Shown piece by piece: positions 5,973-8,749 of a stretch of DNA of 8,749 nucleotides (within the stretch, counting starts at the first letter, position 1; the number at the start of each line of letters is the position of its first letter). The notes beneath the pieces are model-generated. The model ran no database searches, was not told the origin of the DNA, and saw only the letters and a list, made by a program, of their open reading frames with translations. Origin of the DNA: Limisphaerales bacterium (GTDB lineage: Bacteria; Verrucomicrobiota; Verrucomicrobiia; Limisphaerales; UBA8199); NCBI GenBank assembly GCA_025356925.1, contig JANXQE010000364.1, forward strand, positions 1 through 8,749, written 5' to 3'. The position numbers were made by a program, and so were the translations under genes.

Positions 5973-7565
5973 TCAGACAGGGTTTTGGCCCGGTCTTTGT
6001 AGCCGAGCTTCGGCCAGATCGATGTCCCGCTGGATCCGCCCGAAAGCGTGGTTATCGAGTTGCTCTTCGTTTCGGAGTTGGATGACCGTGTCACGTTCCG
6101 TCCGCAGAATTTCACGGGCTAATTCTTCAAAATCGGGCGAGAACAATCCCGTTCCGGTCCCTTCCTGCGAGGGTTCATTGCGCAATTGCCGAATGCGGTC
6201 CGCGTATTCAGTTCGTAGACGTTCGACGGTTTCCGGCCGGACGCGGCTCGATGAGCTCATTTCCTCGAGCCGCGCCAGCGCGGCCTCGTTCGCCTTCAGT
6301 CGCGCGCTCCGTTCCTCTTTTTCCGAACCGTGATCATCGACCACTTTGAGCCAGCGAACGAGCGGCGACAAAGACAGTCCCTGCAAAACCAGCGTTCCGA
6401 AAATGACGCCGAACGTCAGCAACAGGATCAGGTCGCGTCCGGGGAACGGTTGGCCGTTGGGCAGCACGAATGGAATGGCCAGCGCGCCCGCAAGCGAATC
6501 CGCTCCTCGCATCCCCGTCCAGGCAATCAACGCGCTGTGTTGCCAGGGAGCAGGATTCTCGTTGCGAAACTTTCGACTTAGCAGGCGCGGAAGATAGCTC
6601 GTCCCGAAAATCCAGACGAAACGAACCAGGACGATGCCAACCAGGACGAGCCCGGCAAGCTTTGCTGATTGCCCCATGGAGCTGGGAGGGAGCGAACGAA
6701 GAACCACGGGCAGTTCCAGACCGATGAGCATGAACAGCACTCCGTTAAGGATAAACACGACCGTTTCCCAAACCGGCAAGGCCTGGAGTCGCATCCTTCC
6801 CCTTAGGATTCCGGGCGCGTGCCAGCCATAAAGAATGCCGGCGATGACCACCGCCAGGATTCCGGAAACGTGCAGGCGTTCGCCGGCGAAATACGCCACA
6901 TACGGCGTTAGCAGCGAGAACATGGTCTGGACGGGGGGATCATCCAGGCGTCGTTGGACTTGGATGGCCAGCCAGCCTGTCGCCAGACCAACGCAGATGC
7001 CGCCTGCTGCCACGACCAGAAACTGCGTGCTGGCCTCGGCGAGCGAAAAGCTCCCCGTCATCACCGCCGCCACCGCGAAGCGAAACGAGATAAACGAAGT
7101 CGCGTCGTTCGCCAGACTTTCCCCTTCCAGGATCACCACAATCTTTCGCGGCACGCGCATGTGTTGCGTCACCGACAGGGCCGCCACCGCGTCAGGAGGG
7201 GAAATGATGGCGCCGAAGACAAAGCCCACCGCCAACGGCAATCCAACGAGCGAATGGAACAGGTAAGCCGTGGCCGTCATCGTGGCCAGGACCAAACCGA
7301 TGGCCAGGAACAAAATGGGGCGCAGGTTCGCGCGGAAATCCCGCCATGTCGTATATACGGCGGCAGGATAGAGCAGGGGCGGAAGAAAAAGATCAAACAC
7401 CAGTTGCGGGTCCAGATGAATGACGGGAACGCCCGGAACCAGAGCCAGCCCAAGACCCCCGATAGTCAGCAGGATCGGGTAAGGTATCCTGATCTTCTGC
7501 GCCGCCAGCGCCAGCAACCCAACGGCGACCAGACAAATCAAAATGAACTCAGGTGTTCCTACCAT
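5973..7565 (-). CDS. CPA1-family Na+/H+ antiporter (YjcE/NhaP-like)
   Basis: An inner-membrane monovalent cation:proton antiporter with a role in pH and sodium homeostasis. The 530 residues give about 12 hydrophobic segments (to about residue 405), then a charged cytoplasmic tail (about 406-530) rich in Glu and Arg and probably coiled. Family signatures are LFLPPLLYPAA (59-69), the ion-binding ISPPDAVAAL (121-130), LEGESLANDATS (146-157) and WTGMRGADSLAGALAIP (349-365). Length and tail match the bacterial CPA1 group that includes E. coli YjcE. The start ATG at 7565 gives a short lead into helix 1; no Shine-Dalgarno is visible. The gene stands alone: a hairpin terminator follows it, and an inverted-repeat element lies just upstream. 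Ion preference (Na+, K+ or Li+) cannot be determined. Confidence 0.94.
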   Translation of the reverse strand: MVGTPEFILICLVAVGLLALAAQKIRIPYPILLTIGGLGLALVPGVPVIHLDPQLVFDLFLPPLLYPAAVYTTWRDFRANLRPILFLAIGLVLATMTATAYLFHSLVGLPLAVGFVFGAIISPPDAVAALSVTQHMRVPRKIVVILEGESLANDATSFISFRFAVAAVMTGSFSLAEASTQFLVVAAGGICVGLATGWLAIQVQRRLDDPPVQTMFSLLTPYVAYFAGERLHVSGILAVVIAGILYGWHAPGILRGRMRLQALPVWETVVFILNGVLFMLIGLELPVVLRSLPPSSMGQSAKLAGLVLVGIVLVRFVWIFGTSYLPRLLSRKFRNENPAPWQHSALIAWTGMRGADSLAGALAIPFVLPNGQPFPGRDLILLLTFGVIFGTLVLQGLSLSPLVRWLKVVDDHGSEKEERSARLKANEAALARLEEMSSSSRVRPETVERLRTEYADRIRQLRNEPSQEGTGTGLFSPDFEELAREILRTERDTVIQLRNEEQLDNHAFGRIQRDIDLAEARLQRPGQNPV

Positions 7566-7644
7566 AGGTTTCGACGACCCGCCACCCTCGCCGGAACCAG
7601 CCCAGACGTCCAGACAACATCAGCAGGATCGCAAACTTGGGACG

Positions 7645-7696
7645 AAAACGGGGTCGGAAACGGGGTCGCCCATTAAGGCGGGACTGACCCCGTTTT
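7645..7696. repeat. Inverted-repeat element (REP-like or insertion-element end)
   Basis: AAAACGGGGTC (7645-7655) is repeated directly as AAACGGGGTC (7658-7667), and either copy pairs with GACCCCGTTTT (7686-7696). The outer stem is 11 perfect bases, and the loop contains a second small stem CGCC/GGCG (7667-7670 and 7677-7680). The compact nested palindrome with a doubled arm recalls REP sequences or ends linked to REP-associated tyrosine transposases (RAYT). No transposase gene is visible. It ends where the propeller-gene remnant begins. Confidence 0.55.
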
Positions 7697-8749
7697 GGAC
7701 GCCCATGATGGCAGATGTAACCACTGCCCTACTCTTTGGGCCACAGCCGCGGCCACGAACGGCGATTTGTTCGTCTCAGGGTCTTTCACTTCCATCGGTG
7801 GCGTTAGCGCCGCGAATGTGGCGCGTTGGGACGGCAACTCTTGGAGCGCGCTTGGGGTTGGCTTCGGGACCGGCGTTTCTTGCATCGCGCCGTTGCCCAA
7901 CGGTGATGTCGTGTTTGGGGGGACAGCGCTTTGGAACGGCAGCACCTGGACGGACATGAATGCCGGTTTAGCCAACGTTCTATCGTTGAATGCACTCGCG
8001 GTGCTTCCAAACGGAACATTAGTGGTTGGCGGCCAGTTTACCTTGGCCAATACGTTTACCACCCTGGGCAATGTCGCTTATTGGACGGGTACGAATTGGG
8101 CGCCATTCGGGACGGGAGTCAACAACAGCGTTAATGCGCTCACGGTTCTCGATAACAACGGTTTTGTTGCTGCGGGTGCCTTTTCGATAGCTGGAGGACA
8201 TCACGCTTCGCGCATTGCCCGATGGAGCGGCAGCGACTGGAGTTTCTATGGATCCGGGTTCTCGCCAGGCTATATCGCAGCTTTTGCGCGAATGACAACT
8301 GGCGGCACCATCTGAATTATATCGCCCGATGGGACGGCTCGCGATGGGCGCCCTTGGGCACCGGCATGAATCGCGATGTCGATGCTTTGGCCGACACACC
8401 GACCGGCGATCTACTCGCCGGCGGTCATTTTGGCACTTCTGGCGACCTTGTTACATCACGGATTGCGCAATGGAACGGGATGGCCTGGTCTGGATTTGGC
8501 AGTGGACTGTCACCAAATGGTTCGTCATACGTTGAATCGATTGCAGTTCTGACGAATGGAAACTTGGTCATTGGCGGCAATTTTGCCCGGGTCGGCTCGA
8601 CGAATGTCAGTAACATCGCTGTTTGGAACGGCTCCGCCTGGACCGGTGTGGGCTCAGGCACCAGTGGGACGCCCACACCCGACGTCTTTGCGCTCATGCC
8701 GCTGCCGGATGGCGGGTTCATCGCTGGTGGCGGGTTTGCGGCGATTGAC
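7695..8749 (+). pseudogene. Beta-propeller-like repeat protein, 5'-truncated and frameshifted (partial)
   Basis: This is the remnant of a probably secreted or surface repeat protein built of about 48-52-residue units of the form 'V.AL...pnG.l..gG.F.......n.A.W.G..W..lG.G'. Units start near 7734, 7875, 7983, 8127, 8271, 8375, 8531 and 8684, the last cut by the window edge. The first frame opens only after a TAA at 7674-7676 and has no ATG or signal peptide; a TTG at 7695 is the best formal start, and recognisable homology begins at about 7734. The frame stops at a TGA (8313-8315) in the fifth unit, and homology resumes one base back, at 8315, with NYIARWDGSRW. Unit 2 also lacks about 12 residues. 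Such repeat proteins are common as large exported proteins in Verrucomicrobiota and Planctomycetota; the function is unknown. A sequencing error could explain the frameshift, but not the missing start. Confidence 0.7.
7734..8749 (+). repeat. Eight tandem WxG-type protein repeat units
   Basis: Units by position are 7734-7874, 7875-7982, 7983-8126, 8127-8270, 8271-8374, 8375-8530, 8531-8683 and 8684-8749 (cut). Units 3 and 4 are each exactly 144 bases. Unit 2 is 108 bases (36 fewer, in frame) and unit 5 is 104 bases (40 fewer, shifting frame). Both losses fall in the same part of the unit, between the G-rich strand and the 'A.W.G..W' strand. Unit identity is at protein level; DNA identity between units is modest, so this is an old repeat. 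Confidence 0.75.

Noticed and set aside
7566..7676. 3' end of a RAYT-like transposase next to the inverted repeat
   Set aside because: The open frame crossing the region mainly mirrors the antiporter gene, and no transposase motif such as HUH or the catalytic tyrosine context is visible.
8301..8316. Programmed ribosomal frameshift in the propeller gene
   Set aside because: No slippery heptamer or following pseudoknot is evident, and the unit is also missing about 40 bases, so a deletion explains it better.

Overview
The window reads as ordinary chromosomal DNA of a GC-rich, Gram-negative bacterium. Gene content, intergenic sequence style (GAGTGCG-type tandem repeats, GCGGCG/CGCCGC hairpins) and the tryptophan/glycine repeat protein at the right end resemble free-living Verrucomicrobiota (Pedosphaera/Limisphaerales-like). 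That assignment is an inference from remembered style, not from a marker gene. No rRNA, tRNA, CRISPR array, phage gene or intact transposase is visible.

Layout, left to right. (1) 1-687, minus strand: the N-terminal half of a sugar-porter MFS transporter, running off the left edge. (2) 688-1144: 457 bases without a convincing gene, holding a hairpin-bearing repeat-like segment. (3) 1145-1414, plus strand: a small YgdI/YgdR-type (DUF903) lipoprotein. (4) 1477-5636, minus strand: a compact cluster read in the order nusB, PHP phosphoesterase, ftsY, ribD, ribE. nusB/PHP overlap by 4 bases. ftsY/ribD overlap or nearly abut, depending on the ribD start. ribD/ribE are 7 bases apart. The only real gap, between PHP and ftsY, is filled by GAGTGCG heptad repeats and a diverged 27-base duplication. 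(5) 5637-5972: the nusB leader, with two adjacent perfect 12-base palindromes, and a strong hairpin that fits a terminator for the gene on its right. (6) 5973-7565, minus strand: a CPA1-family Na+/H+ antiporter. (7) 7645-7696: an inverted repeat resembling a REP or insertion-element end. (8) About 7695-8749, plus strand: a beta-propeller-like repeat protein with no proper start, one shortened repeat and a frameshift, running off the right edge; best called a pseudogene.

The central cluster couples transcription antitermination and rRNA processing (NusB), oligonucleotide or nucleotide turnover (PHP protein), co-translational membrane targeting (FtsY) and two enzymes of riboflavin synthesis (RibD, RibE). 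The usual companions ribH and ribBA are not in the window, and no FMN riboswitch was recognised. The transporters and the lipoprotein are envelope functions with no evident link to the cluster.

I see no clear undescribed defence, mobile or biosynthetic system. The points most worth a second look are the inverted-repeat element at the edge of the broken propeller gene, the repeat decay within that gene, the heptad repeats in the ftsY leader, and the paired palindromes in front of nusB.
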